In this document: positions 23,626-31,819 of the stretch, piece after piece
How positions within the stretch are numbered: the first letter of the stretch is position 1
Layout: each line of letters starts with the position of its first letter
Assembly (NCBI GenBank): GCA_016711045.1
Contig: JADJTT010000006.1
Coordinates: forward strand, 1-64,000
DNA length: 64,000 nucleotides
Reading direction: 5' to 3'
Origin: Saprospirales bacterium
GTDB taxonomy: Bacteria; Bacteroidota; Bacteroidia; Chitinophagales; Saprospiraceae
Notes under the pieces: generated by a model
What the model was told of the DNA's origin: nothing
What the model saw: only the letters and a program-made list of their open reading frames with translations
Databases searched by the model: none
Program-made: the position numbers and the translations under genes

Positions 23626-26410
23626 GGCCAGGAGGCGGAGGTCGATGAGGCGTTTGCCCAGACCACCGGCATCGGGCGGAGAGCTGGCCGGATCGGCGGC
23701 ATCCCAGGTTGTTTGGGTTCTCCAGGCCTGAAATTTTCAGGCCTACGTTCATTTGCCCTGTGTGCGTCCGGGTGATGTCTACCGACTCGACCGTTACGAG
23801 GCCAAGAATATCGATATTCAGGGGTTTGCTTGCGGTTAATTTGCCTTTTTCAGCGCCCCGGAGGGTGTATGTCAGGTTAAAATCGGCGGGTATTTTATCC
23901 ATGAAATCCCAGGGCTCAGGGAGGCGGTAGGTGCCGAGGCCGGGATTGACCGTTTTCACCAGGAGCGAGATGATATCGCCGACCGATTTATCGGCAATGG
24001 TGAGGCTGATGGTAGCGGAGGTGGAGGATGAAGTATATGCCCCAATGATGCCTTCCCAGTTGAGGGTGATCTTGGTCTGATTAGGGGCAAAGGCATAGCT
24101 GAGGATCACCTTCATGCCGTTGAAAACAGCCGTGCCTGAGAGCACGCCGGTCGTTTGCCCGGCGCCTTTGTATTCGATGGCGAAAAGCAGGGATTCTGCG
24201 GAGAGGGAGAAGTCGCCGAGTTTGAAGCTCCAGAGGTCTTCCATGCCACAGAGGATGCGGAAGGTCTTTTTACCAGAAGCAGGGGGGACGATTATCTCTG
24301 CTTCGAGGACATTGATCTTCAAGTTGGTATTGAACTCCGTCGGCGGATTGATCCCGTTCCCGAGGAATTTTTTGGCGGTGTCGATAAGGGCCAGGTCGCC
24401 TTCCAGCTTGCCGAGGAAGCGCCAGGTTTTGGTCTCATCTCGGGAGGCCAACACGTGCATACGGGTATTGCCGGGGAGGCCCACGTAGCCGCCCAGTTGC
24501 GCATTGATCTTTGTCTGGTTTTCGGGCTTGGAGGCTGATTGTGTTTTCAGGTGGTCGAGGAGGGCTTGCATCGTTTCCGTGCCGATGGCGATGATCATAT
24601 CGTCGGCCGATTTTTTGGCCGTTGTCGCATGGGTAGCGGCATTGGAAAAAAGGCTTCCCCGGAGGGATTTTTTGCAATCCTCGAGGGCTGTTTCCAGGGT
24701 TTTAACAGGTGATGGTTTGACGGGATTGGGGCCCAGACCCAGCTTATTCAACACGCCGTCGAGCACGGCTTTGTTGGGATCGTCGATCACCGCCTGGACT
24801 TGTTCCAGCTTCTCGATCTCCGACAATTTATTCTTGACATCTACCACAAAACGCTGTTGGATCCCATCGGTTTTTTGGAGGAATATCGATTGATACTCGG
24901 CTTCCAGATTGGCTAATTCACCGGGGTTTGCCGATGCGATAAGGTTGTTGGCCTGGGTGAGTTCTGCGGAGAGGTCATTGAGTTGTGTACTCAGGTCGCC
25001 CAGACTGGAAACGAGTTGCGCTTTTTCGGTTTTACTATAGAGGTCGAGTACTCGCACGGCATCCGCTTCCGGATTATCGGGCCAGATGATGTCGAAGGCG
25101 AAGTAGGGATCGGCGAGGCTGAGCAGGTTGTCTACGATTACCCATTCCAGATCGAGCCCTACGTTAATGCGGGTTTGAAAGATCTTTCTCCGTCCAGGAG
25201 AAAAGCGCAGGTAGAATTCATTGATCACCAACGTAGGGTCGGAAAGAGAATCCGGGAGCCACTCGTTGATGTCCAGATCGCCGGAAATAGCGCCGAGGAA
25301 TCCTTCCGAATCGCTGCCGAATCCGCCTGAGGCGGTCATTTCCCAATCGCTGCCGTCGGTGGGGATGAAGAGTTCCACATCCAGGGTAGCAACGATCTGG
25401 TTGGAGCTGTTTCTTATTTCGTACCCTCCGCCGATAGTCGTTTGGATGACGCGATTGGGTTCGAACGGGTCGGTGATCTCGATGGCGAGCCGGGCATCTT
25501 TTATGGTCAGGCCGTAAAAGAGGTTCCAATTGCCCAAGCCCAGGGCTACTTTTAGGTAATTCAGGGAGCTGCCTGTGGAGGCATATTCATAGGTAATGGT
25601 AAGTTCGCTGAGGGTGAAGTTATCGGCGATATTGAGTTCGGCCGGCAATTCCTGGAAAATATTGACGCCGCCAACCAGTTGGAAGAGGTCGGCCAGGCTG
25701 AAGGGCTCGATGGGTTCACCAGGTTCCGGAGCAGCCAGTTGGAAAGTCCAGGGCCCTTCTACTACAGTAGGCAGGCTGACGGCTACCCGAGAGCCGGAAT
25801 CGCCTACACTGAACATGCCGGAGAGGGTGAGTTCGCTGCTTTTCGCTGGATCGACATAGCCGGTATACAGTACGGTCGCATCGGAGAGGCGTGCGTCGAG
25901 GTCTGGGATGATCTCATAGGATTCTTTCAGGCGTGCCCCCAGAGAGAATGTAGCTGGACTCCCATTGGCAGTACTGCCCTGCAGCAGAAGTGCTGCAAAC
26001 TCAAGTTGAGGCAATTCGATCGAATCCGGTATCCAGCCCAGGTTGTAAAACTGGGTTAGCTCAAACTGGTCGAAGGCGCCGGTCCACTTCAGGTGATTGC
26101 CGCCATTTTCCTCGTAGATATGGATCTCAAAATCATGAGAGTGGAGGGTCAGTCCTGCAGAGACCCCGGGAGGGGTAAATTCAACGGTCGCATTCTGCAC
26201 TGGAATTTGCAGGAATTCAATGCCGTCCTCATCTGTGGCGAGTACGACGTCGGTACCCTTTATCTCCATCTGAGTAGCCGGTGATTTCATGGAGGTGACC
26301 AGGTCGTCGGTGCCTGCCACCAGGAAGTTGGCTTCGTCAAGGGGTAAAGTGCCAATGGTAGCAGTCCCTATTTGGCTGAGGATATGGTCTTTTATCGATT
26401 GAAGCGTCAT
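23531..26410 (-). CDS. Giant protein B, N-terminal ~900 residues (frameshifted from the next part)
   Basis: From ATG 26410 (MTLQSIKDHILSQIGTATIG) about 895 residues look authentic, ending ...VGLKISGLENPNN near 23715. The last 60 residues of this frame are arginine/proline-rich nonsense that overlaps the other frame. Repairing one indel gives a protein of about 3,020 residues with 17350-23625. The region has repeated beta modules with alternating hydrophobic strands, for example TLSELTITYEYASTGSSLNY then LGLGNWNLFYGLTIKDARLA, and DPTLVINEFYLRFSPGRR. Between about residues 450 and 580 there is a helical coiled-coil stretch (QLNDLSAELTQANNLIASAN). It starts 33 nt after giant protein A and is surely co-transcribed. 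Confidence 0.8.
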   Translation of the reverse strand: MTLQSIKDHILSQIGTATIGTLPLDEANFLVAGTDDLVTSMKSPATQMEIKGTDVVLATDEDGIEFLQIPVQNATVEFTPPGVSAGLTLHSHDFEIHIYEENGGNHLKWTGAFDQFELTQFYNLGWIPDSIELPQLEFAALLLQGSTANGSPATFSLGARLKESYEIIPDLDARLSDATVLYTGYVDPAKSSELTLSGMFSVGDSGSRVAVSLPTVVEGPWTFQLAAPEPGEPIEPFSLADLFQLVGGVNIFQELPAELNIADNFTLSELTITYEYASTGSSLNYLKVALGLGNWNLFYGLTIKDARLAIEITDPFEPNRVIQTTIGGGYEIRNSSNQIVATLDVELFIPTDGSDWEMTASGGFGSDSEGFLGAISGDLDINEWLPDSLSDPTLVINEFYLRFSPGRRKIFQTRINVGLDLEWVIVDNLLSLADPYFAFDIIWPDNPEADAVRVLDLYSKTEKAQLVSSLGDLSTQLNDLSAELTQANNLIASANPGELANLEAEYQSIFLQKTDGIQQRFVVDVKNKLSEIEKLEQVQAVIDDPNKAVLDGVLNKLGLGPNPVKPSPVKTLETALEDCKKSLRGSLFSNAATHATTAKKSADDMIIAIGTETMQALLDHLKTQSASKPENQTKINAQLGGYVGLPGNTRMHVLASRDETKTWRFLGKLEGDLALIDTAKKFLGNGINPPTEFNTNLKINVLEAEIIVPPASGKKTFRILCGMEDLWSFKLGDFSLSAESLLFAIEYKGAGQTTGVLSGTAVFNGMKVILSYAFAPNQTKITLNWEGIIGAYTSSSTSATISLTIADKSVGDIISLLVKTVNPGLGTYRLPEPWDFMDKIPADFNLTYTLRGAEKGKLTASKPLNIDILGLVTVESVDITRTHTGQMNVGLKISGLENPNNLGCRRSGQLSARCRWSGQTPHRPPPPGHGAARSAAECRADDQYEGSHHGLARIYPTGQ

Positions 26411-26443
26411 GATCGAATGGTTAGCTGGGTGGCAGAATTGGGG

Positions 26444-29400
26444 TTAAGCATCTTTGTTGTACGCGGCATACCAACCGAGGTCTTTCGTGGCGCCGTCTGG
26501 ATTGCCGAACAGGTAGAAATGGGTGCTGCCCCCCGGCGGCACTTTTGCCAGGCCAAAGAACTTGAGGCTGATGTCGTTGATCTTGAGGATGAAACCCTGC
26601 GTAGTGCTCACCAACTGGAGATCGTGGATGGATAGTTTCAACAAACCTTGTATCGATAGCATTTTGGCATTCGGGTTCACACCCGGAAGTTTGATGCCCA
26701 TGAACAGGCTGTGCCGGCCGGGTTTGCTGTTGGGCGCCCAGGCCAGGAGCACGGGCGCAACGAGGTTGCCCAGGTTGGACAAACCGCCTGCGCTACCCAT
26801 GTTGAGTACACATTCAAAGCCATACCAGTCTTCTGATATGGGCGCGACCTCCACGCCCGCCAATTCGACGGGCAGGTAGCCCAGCTTGGCGGGCAAGGTG
26901 TTTTTATCGCCAAATTTGAAGGTCTTCAGTTCGAGTGGCATCTGGTGCAGCAGGGAGCCTTCCCGGATCGGACTGCCGGCCAGGTTGAAGCGTACCCGTG
27001 GGTATTGCATGGAAAAGGTGCGCACCGTGGGGCTGTCGAGACTGAACGAGAAATCGAGCTGCAGATTGGAGAATGCGAGGCCGGGATTGGCTTCGTCCAC
27101 TCCTTCCGTCCGGCCGAAAGAGAGCACGTCAAATCCTGCAAGGGGGATTTCAAAGAGGAGGTTGCCGATAAAACTGAAATAAGAATCGACCTGCCGGGAT
27201 CCTGCCGCTCTCGGGTTGGTCTTAAAGACCGCCCGGTCGATCTCGATATCCTGGTACAAACCGCTGGTCACCTTAAACTGGACGGACTGCTCAGAGAGGA
27301 AGGTGTATACGTCTCTACCATTCTTTTTCTCATGGGTGCCGTCGAGGTCGATATAATCGGTGGCCCCTGCTACTACTTTCTCCTTGAATAATTCGCGCAT
27401 CGTCACGCGGATCTTGCTGGAAAAGCGCTGGAGGGTAGAGTTTTTGAACAGGGCCATCAAGGTGAGCACCTTGAAGTCGAAGGTCTCCGGAGTGAAACTG
27501 GAAGGCCGGGCAGTGTCCGAATTGGTGTTGCCCTGGATCAGGCGTCGGTAGTTGATATCCTGGTAATAAACGAGGCCGAAGAGGGAGCTCTTTTCTTTAT
27601 AGCTCAGCGCGCCGCCGCCGGTATTCTGCACCTGGTTGATCTCCATACCCACATGGTGGGCGTTGAAGCGGGTGACGTCGATACCTCCGATGAGCCCTTG
27701 TAGTTCGGTGGGCAGCCCGTCGAGTTTGACGTCTACTTTGAGGGCGAGCACGCCGTTCCAGCGCGGGGTTTGGACGATCTTGATAAAGTCCTGGAAATAG
27801 GGGTTGTCGCCCTGGTTGTCGATGGCGTCGTTGATATAGTCCTGCACCCAGCGGGAGATGAGCTGTAGTTCGAGGTCGTTGGGATCGACGCCTTTGGCGC
27901 CGTTGAATTCTTTAGGTTGGGTCCAAAGCGCGGGATTTTTGATGCGATCCAGCAAGCTTTCGTTACAGAATTTAAAAATGAGGATATTCTTGTAATCGCC
28001 CAGGCGCTGGTTTTGGCCTACCCGGAACATAAAGGGCCAGCCGGCGATGGTCAACTGGTTTTGGAAAACGGCGCCGGCCGCGGCGCCATCGGAAGCCAGC
28101 CCACCGATATTGGTGGCGTTGGTGATGACGAGGAATTGCTGGTTGGTTTGAAAAGCCTTTTGCAGGGGAAGCGGCGGATTGTCGAACCGGAGCTGGGTGG
28201 TGGTATCGTCTTCGCCGATGAGCAGTTCGGTCCAGTTATTGCCTTGCGGCTGGAGCTTGACCAGGTTGCCCTGCGGGCTGGTCGATTGGATGATCTGAGT
28301 GAGATCAGGTGCGGGTTTCGGCAGCTTGTCGACCCGGAATTTGCGGGTTGCGCTCAGGATCTGGTTTTCGAAGGCCACTTCCTGGGAAACGGCTTCCGTG
28401 GATGCGGCTGCGATTTTTGTTTGACCGGTTTGCACCGTAGCTATCCGCCGGTTTTTGGCGCCGTTGCTGGCACGGGCGACCGCCAGCTGACCGCGGTGTG
28501 GCACCAGGGGTAGACAGAAATCGGGATCGTCTACCGGTATAGGTAAGGGGATCGTAGTATCGAGGTAGTCAAATACAGGGGTGAGATCGTCCTCTACGTC
28601 GGGTTTATAGAGCGGCCCCCCATCGGGTTGGGAGATATGCTCCATCGGCAGTCCGTCTTCGTGTACGATACTCAGCCAGGCGGTATGGCAGTGCGCAGTC
28701 AGCGAGTCTGTTAATTTGAGGCGGTTGGTATGGCTGCTCGCCGGCGCCGGAAAGATCGAGGCGAAAGCCGGTTGGTGCGGATGAAACCGCAGGGATACCT
28801 TTCCGGCTTCGTAGGGGAACAGGAGCGTCTCGGTGCCCGTGTAGCCCGTCAGCCATTTGGCCTTGCCGTTGACGAGTCCCAGTTGGTTGCCTTTAGGGAC
28901 GATCTCCATCAAAAAATCGCCGGAAGGCACCAGGTAGTAGTGGGCATCTGTGGCGCCGTCGCAACGCTGGCTGAATACCAGGCGGGCGTTGTTGGGTTTG
29001 GGTTGAAGGCGTATCGCATAGCCTTTCAGGGTGGTGAAAGGGGTGTCAAAAACCGTTACAGACTTTTCGCCCAGGCTAGTGAGGCGTTTTGTCTCCCCGG
29101 TAAATGTAAAATAGGTACGTTGAGTGTCGAGGAGGGCGGTGGGGTCGATGGCGACATTAAAGAACACCCCGCTCAATTCGGGGCCCTTGTGGAAGAGCGG
29201 AAAGTGCAATTCGCGCATTGCCTTTTCCCGGTGGGTGATAGCAGCGCTATCGCCATTGGTTTCGACGTTTTCTTCGAAAAAATATTTTAACCCCAGGTCG
29301 AAGCGGACCAGCTGGTCGTCGGGGGTAAGGTAGAGGTCGAACTGAAACTGGCCACAGTGTTCGCCGGTAAGTGGAAGCGTGATGATCTTGTCGGCATACT

Positions 29401-29923
29401 GTTGGGGTTTGATGATATCGCCCTGCACGAAGAGTTCGACCGGCGGCTGGGTGCCCTTTTTGAATTGAATGGCGGAAAAATCGGCTGTAAACTGGATCGC
29501 CACTTCCGAATCTCTTTTAAACTTGAGCTCCGAGAAGCCGTTGCCGATCATAAGGCTGGTATCCTCAAAAACCCGGAATTGCAGGTTGGACGGCTGGGTC
29601 ACCGGGATAAGCCATACGTTATCTATAGTAGGCGTCGCATCCGGTTCCTGCAAAAAGACCATTGCGTTCCAGAGGAACTGCGGCGTCTTGTCGAGGATCA
29701 CCTGCCACAGCGCATCCACATAAGCCTGGTTGAGTGTCGCCGGTGCTTTATGGGAAAAGAGAAAGGCTGCGCCGCGTTCGCGCCAACAGGCTGTAAGGGA
29801 TATTTGGGAAGAATTGAATGTACTCTGATTGCTGAGCAGGAAAGCCGACCAGGAGGAGATGGGTGCGGCAGAAATAAATAAACGGTTCAGGACAGAGCTC
29901 CTGTTGTAGGTTACGCCTGGCAT
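26444..29923 (-). CDS. Giant protein A, 1,159 residues (unrecognised)
   Basis: Intact open frame from ATG 29923. No signal peptide and no family I can name. Beta-strand-rich throughout, with GFSELKFKRDSEVAIQFTAD near residue 130. A proline-rich linker lies near residue 485 (TTIPLPIPVDDPDF), followed by a second large beta-rich half. The end, GLAKVPPGGSTHFYLFG then DLGWYAAYNKDA, looks like the close of a compact beta domain. It is the first gene of a two-gene unit; a strong terminator hairpin at 30051-30084 separates it from hypC, and the ~130 nt upstream must hold its promoter. Size, absence of export signals and tight linkage to giant B suggest the two form a complex. Confidence 0.8.
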   Translation of the reverse strand: MPGVTYNRSSVLNRLFISAAPISSWSAFLLSNQSTFNSSQISLTACWRERGAAFLFSHKAPATLNQAYVDALWQVILDKTPQFLWNAMVFLQEPDATPTIDNVWLIPVTQPSNLQFRVFEDTSLMIGNGFSELKFKRDSEVAIQFTADFSAIQFKKGTQPPVELFVQGDIIKPQQYADKIITLPLTGEHCGQFQFDLYLTPDDQLVRFDLGLKYFFEENVETNGDSAAITHREKAMRELHFPLFHKGPELSGVFFNVAIDPTALLDTQRTYFTFTGETKRLTSLGEKSVTVFDTPFTTLKGYAIRLQPKPNNARLVFSQRCDGATDAHYYLVPSGDFLMEIVPKGNQLGLVNGKAKWLTGYTGTETLLFPYEAGKVSLRFHPHQPAFASIFPAPASSHTNRLKLTDSLTAHCHTAWLSIVHEDGLPMEHISQPDGGPLYKPDVEDDLTPVFDYLDTTIPLPIPVDDPDFCLPLVPHRGQLAVARASNGAKNRRIATVQTGQTKIAAASTEAVSQEVAFENQILSATRKFRVDKLPKPAPDLTQIIQSTSPQGNLVKLQPQGNNWTELLIGEDDTTTQLRFDNPPLPLQKAFQTNQQFLVITNATNIGGLASDGAAAGAVFQNQLTIAGWPFMFRVGQNQRLGDYKNILIFKFCNESLLDRIKNPALWTQPKEFNGAKGVDPNDLELQLISRWVQDYINDAIDNQGDNPYFQDFIKIVQTPRWNGVLALKVDVKLDGLPTELQGLIGGIDVTRFNAHHVGMEINQVQNTGGGALSYKEKSSLFGLVYYQDINYRRLIQGNTNSDTARPSSFTPETFDFKVLTLMALFKNSTLQRFSSKIRVTMRELFKEKVVAGATDYIDLDGTHEKKNGRDVYTFLSEQSVQFKVTSGLYQDIEIDRAVFKTNPRAAGSRQVDSYFSFIGNLLFEIPLAGFDVLSFGRTEGVDEANPGLAFSNLQLDFSFSLDSPTVRTFSMQYPRVRFNLAGSPIREGSLLHQMPLELKTFKFGDKNTLPAKLGYLPVELAGVEVAPISEDWYGFECVLNMGSAGGLSNLGNLVAPVLLAWAPNSKPGRHSLFMGIKLPGVNPNAKMLSIQGLLKLSIHDLQLVSTTQGFILKINDISLKFFGLAKVPPGGSTHFYLFGNPDGATKDLGWYAAYNKDA

Positions 29924-30050
29924 AAATTGGTCGATTTATCTTGCTTAAAGAATCTTCTTTCAATTTAGGCGTAACGCGAGGTTCTTTGGGGCTCTATGAT
30001 CATTCTTGCACAGACGCGAAGACTGCCTTTAGAACGAATATAGTAAAAAA

Positions 30051-30084
30051 GAATAAAAATGCGGGCATGCCCGCATTTTTATTC
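30051..30084 (-). terminator. 34-bp perfect palindrome ending the hyp operon
   Basis: GAATAAAAATGCGGGCA followed by its exact reverse complement TGCCCGCATTTTTATTC. The G+C core with T-run makes a strong intrinsic terminator. The hypC stop codon (30079-30081) lies inside the palindrome. Confidence 0.85.
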
Positions 30085-30327
30085 TGTCAATTCATCGACT
30101 TCCCCAATCTGTTTTAAATACTCGAAGGTGGTTTTGGCTTCTTCCTCATCCACCACGCTGAGTGCGACGCCGACATGCACGAGCACATAATCGCCGATAT
30201 TGGCTTCGGGTACCATGGAGAGGTTGACGTCTTTCATCACACCGCCAAACGACACTTTGGCCTGGCGGAAAATATCATCGAGCTGCACGTCGATGGAGAT
30301 GATTTGACCGGGGATTGCGAGGCACAT
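30079..30327 (-). CDS. hypC: HypC hydrogenase maturation chaperone
   Basis: An 82-residue HypC/HupF/HypG protein. The start at 30327 gives the invariant MCLAIPGQI, whose Cys2 binds iron and HypD during assembly of the Fe(CN)2CO group. DVNLSMVPEANIGDYVLVHV then GVALSVVDEEEAKTTFEYLK complete the fold. It lies 26 nt downstream of hypB in a hypA-hypB-hypC operon divergent from the hydrogenase structural genes. HypD, HypE and HypF are not in the window and must be encoded elsewhere. Confidence 0.95.
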   Translation of the reverse strand: MCLAIPGQIISIDVQLDDIFRQAKVSFGGVMKDVNLSMVPEANIGDYVLVHVGVALSVVDEEEAKTTFEYLKQIGEVDELTE

Positions 30328-30353
30328 TTTTTTGGTTTTTGAGTTTATAAGGA

Positions 30354-31181
30354 CTAAAGCAAAGCTTTTTCCCTGCGAAGCCAGGTGTACCACCCTTCCA
30401 TCCCTTCCCCTGTCAGGGCGGAGACTTCGAGGAATTGGAGATTTGGATTGGCGTGGAGGGCGTAATGTTTCGCTTTTTCCACATCGAACGGCACGTAGGG
30501 CAGCAGGTCGATCTTGTTGATGATACACAGATCGGAGGTGTGGAACATATCGGGATACTTCAGGGGTTTGTCATCGCCTTCAGTGACGGAGATGATGACG
30601 ACGCGGCGGCTTTCCCCGAGGTCGAAGAGGGAAGGGCAGACGAGGTTGCCCACGTTTTCGATCATGACGATCGCGCCTTCGGCAGGGCTGAGTTTTTTGA
30701 CGGCGCGGTTAACCATATCGGAATCGAGGTGGCAGCCTTTGCCGGTATTGATCTGGACGACAGGCGCGCCGGTAGCGGCGATGCGGTCGGCGTCGCGGGT
30801 GGTTTGCTGGTCGCCTTCGATGACGCTGAAGGTCAGTTCGTTTTTGAGGTCGGCCAGGGTGCGTTCGAGAATAGCGGTTTTGCCCGAGCCCGGCGAGCTG
30901 ACGAGGTTGAGCGCGAGGATCTGCTTGGCTTCGAAGTAGCCGCGGTTGCGTTCGGCCAGGCGGTTGTTTTGAGCCAGGACGTCCTGTTCGAGCTCGATCA
31001 CGGTCTTGCCTTCATGGGTGTGGGTATGCCCATGTGTGTGGTCGTGGTCGTGGTGATGGTGATGGCCATGGCCATGCTCGTGGTCGTGGTCGTGAGGTTC
31101 GTGCATAACTTCAGTTTCTTCTCCGATTAAACGAATTTTAACGGCATCGGCCGGTTGATTGCATCCGCAGGTATCGCACAT
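30354..31181 (-). CDS. hypB: HypB GTPase, nickel insertion
   Basis: A 275-residue HypB. The N-terminal CDTCGC motif is a high-affinity nickel site. Residues 29-56 are a histidine/aspartate-rich stretch (DHDHEHGHGHHHHHDHDHTH), the nickel-storage type found in some HypB proteins. The GTPase domain has P-loop SSPGSGKTAILE, the metal-site loop KGCHLDSDMVNRAV, and the G4 motif NKIDLL. It delivers nickel, with HypA, to the large-subunit precursor. ATG at 31181, confirmed by the cysteine motif at residues 2-7. Confidence 0.96.
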   Translation of the reverse strand: MCDTCGCNQPADAVKIRLIGEETEVMHEPHDHDHEHGHGHHHHHDHDHTHGHTHTHEGKTVIELEQDVLAQNNRLAERNRGYFEAKQILALNLVSSPGSGKTAILERTLADLKNELTFSVIEGDQQTTRDADRIAATGAPVVQINTGKGCHLDSDMVNRAVKKLSPAEGAIVMIENVGNLVCPSLFDLGESRRVVIISVTEGDDKPLKYPDMFHTSDLCIINKIDLLPYVPFDVEKAKHYALHANPNLQFLEVSALTGEGMEGWYTWLRREKALL

Positions 31182-31190
31182 GTTTTTCAG

Positions 31191-31275
31191 TTTATGAGGT
31201 TTATGAGGTTTATGAGGTTTATAGGGTTTATGAGGTCAAAAAATAAACTTCATAAACCTAATAAACTTTATAAAC
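31191..31275. repeat. TTTATGAGG iterated hairpin inside the hyp operon
   Basis: TTTATGAGG is repeated four to five times, then after a short AAA-rich loop the inverted words (AACTTCATAAACCTAATAAA) follow. It fills the gap between hypA and hypB. Related copies lie at 35950-36026 and 36641-36720. Confidence 0.75.
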
Positions 31276-31279
31276 TAAA

Positions 31280-31621
31280 TCAAGAAACCACCAATGATTT
31301 CACCCTCAGCTCCCTTCCCTGGAGCAAATTGCTCAACGTTTCGCCACAATCGGGGCAGGGGGCGAACCACTCGGGCAGTTCGAACTCAGCTTGGCAATTG
31401 GAGCAACGGGCGCGGGCGGGGACCCGTTGCACGATCCGCTCGGCATTAGCCAGTACGGTGCGGGGCACGGCGGCTTGCCAGGCGAAGTCAAGGGCATCCC
31501 ATTCGACGCCGGCGAGCGTGCCGATTTCCAGTTCAATGGAATCGACGGTAACGGCCCCGGCTTTCCGCACTTGTTCCTCCGCGATGTCGACTATACTTTG
31601 GACTATTGAGAGTTCGTGCAT
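31280..31621 (-). CDS. hypA: HypA nickel chaperone
   Basis: A 113-residue HypA/HybF. The start at 31621 yields MHELSIVQSIVDIAEEQ, where His2 with Glu3 forms the nickel site. The zinc domain has two CxxC pairs, CSNCQ at about residue 72 and CPDCGE near 88-92. It works with HypB to load nickel. The longer upstream frame is ignored because the MHE motif must be N-terminal. First gene of the leftward hyp operon; its promoter region contains the paired regulator boxes at 31682-31715. Confidence 0.94.
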   Translation of the reverse strand: MHELSIVQSIVDIAEEQVRKAGAVTVDSIELEIGTLAGVEWDALDFAWQAAVPRTVLANAERIVQRVPARARCSNCQAEFELPEWFAPCPDCGETLSNLLQGRELRVKSLVVS

Positions 31622-31681
31622 GATCTTTCGAAAAATTTCACAAAGAAAACAAAAATAGAGGCGGACAGGCAGGCAGGTGCA

Positions 31682-31728
31682 TGACAAAAGTCATTACACG
31701 GGGTGATAAATGTCATCCAAATATGACA
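31682..31728. promoter_or_regulatory. Paired TGAY-N4-GTCA operators between hypA and hyaA
   Basis: TGACAAAAGTCA (31682-31693) and TGATAAATGTCA (31704-31715) are inverted repeats whose centres are exactly 22 bp, two helical turns, apart. A TGAC half-site follows at 31724. The shape is that of sites for Crp/Fnr-family regulators. They sit 61 bp upstream of hypA and about 105 bp upstream of hyaA, so one dimer pair could control both operons in response to oxygen, redox or a metabolite. The regulator is not in the window. Confidence 0.6.
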
Positions 31729-31819
31729 GGGTGTATTTTTAATTTTGAAGCCATTCGTATTGCATCATTTATATAGGTGCATAATAATATTTGGAAAGTT
31801 AATTAAAAACAGCGCTATT

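Noticed and set aside
22525..23775. 416-codon plus-strand open frame
   Set aside because: Antisense to giant protein B, with aspartate/valine-rich shadow composition.
17350..29923. Contractile injection system or toxin complex
   Set aside because: Giant size invites the idea, but no sheath, tube, baseplate, RHS or Tc motif is visible and no such genes adjoin.
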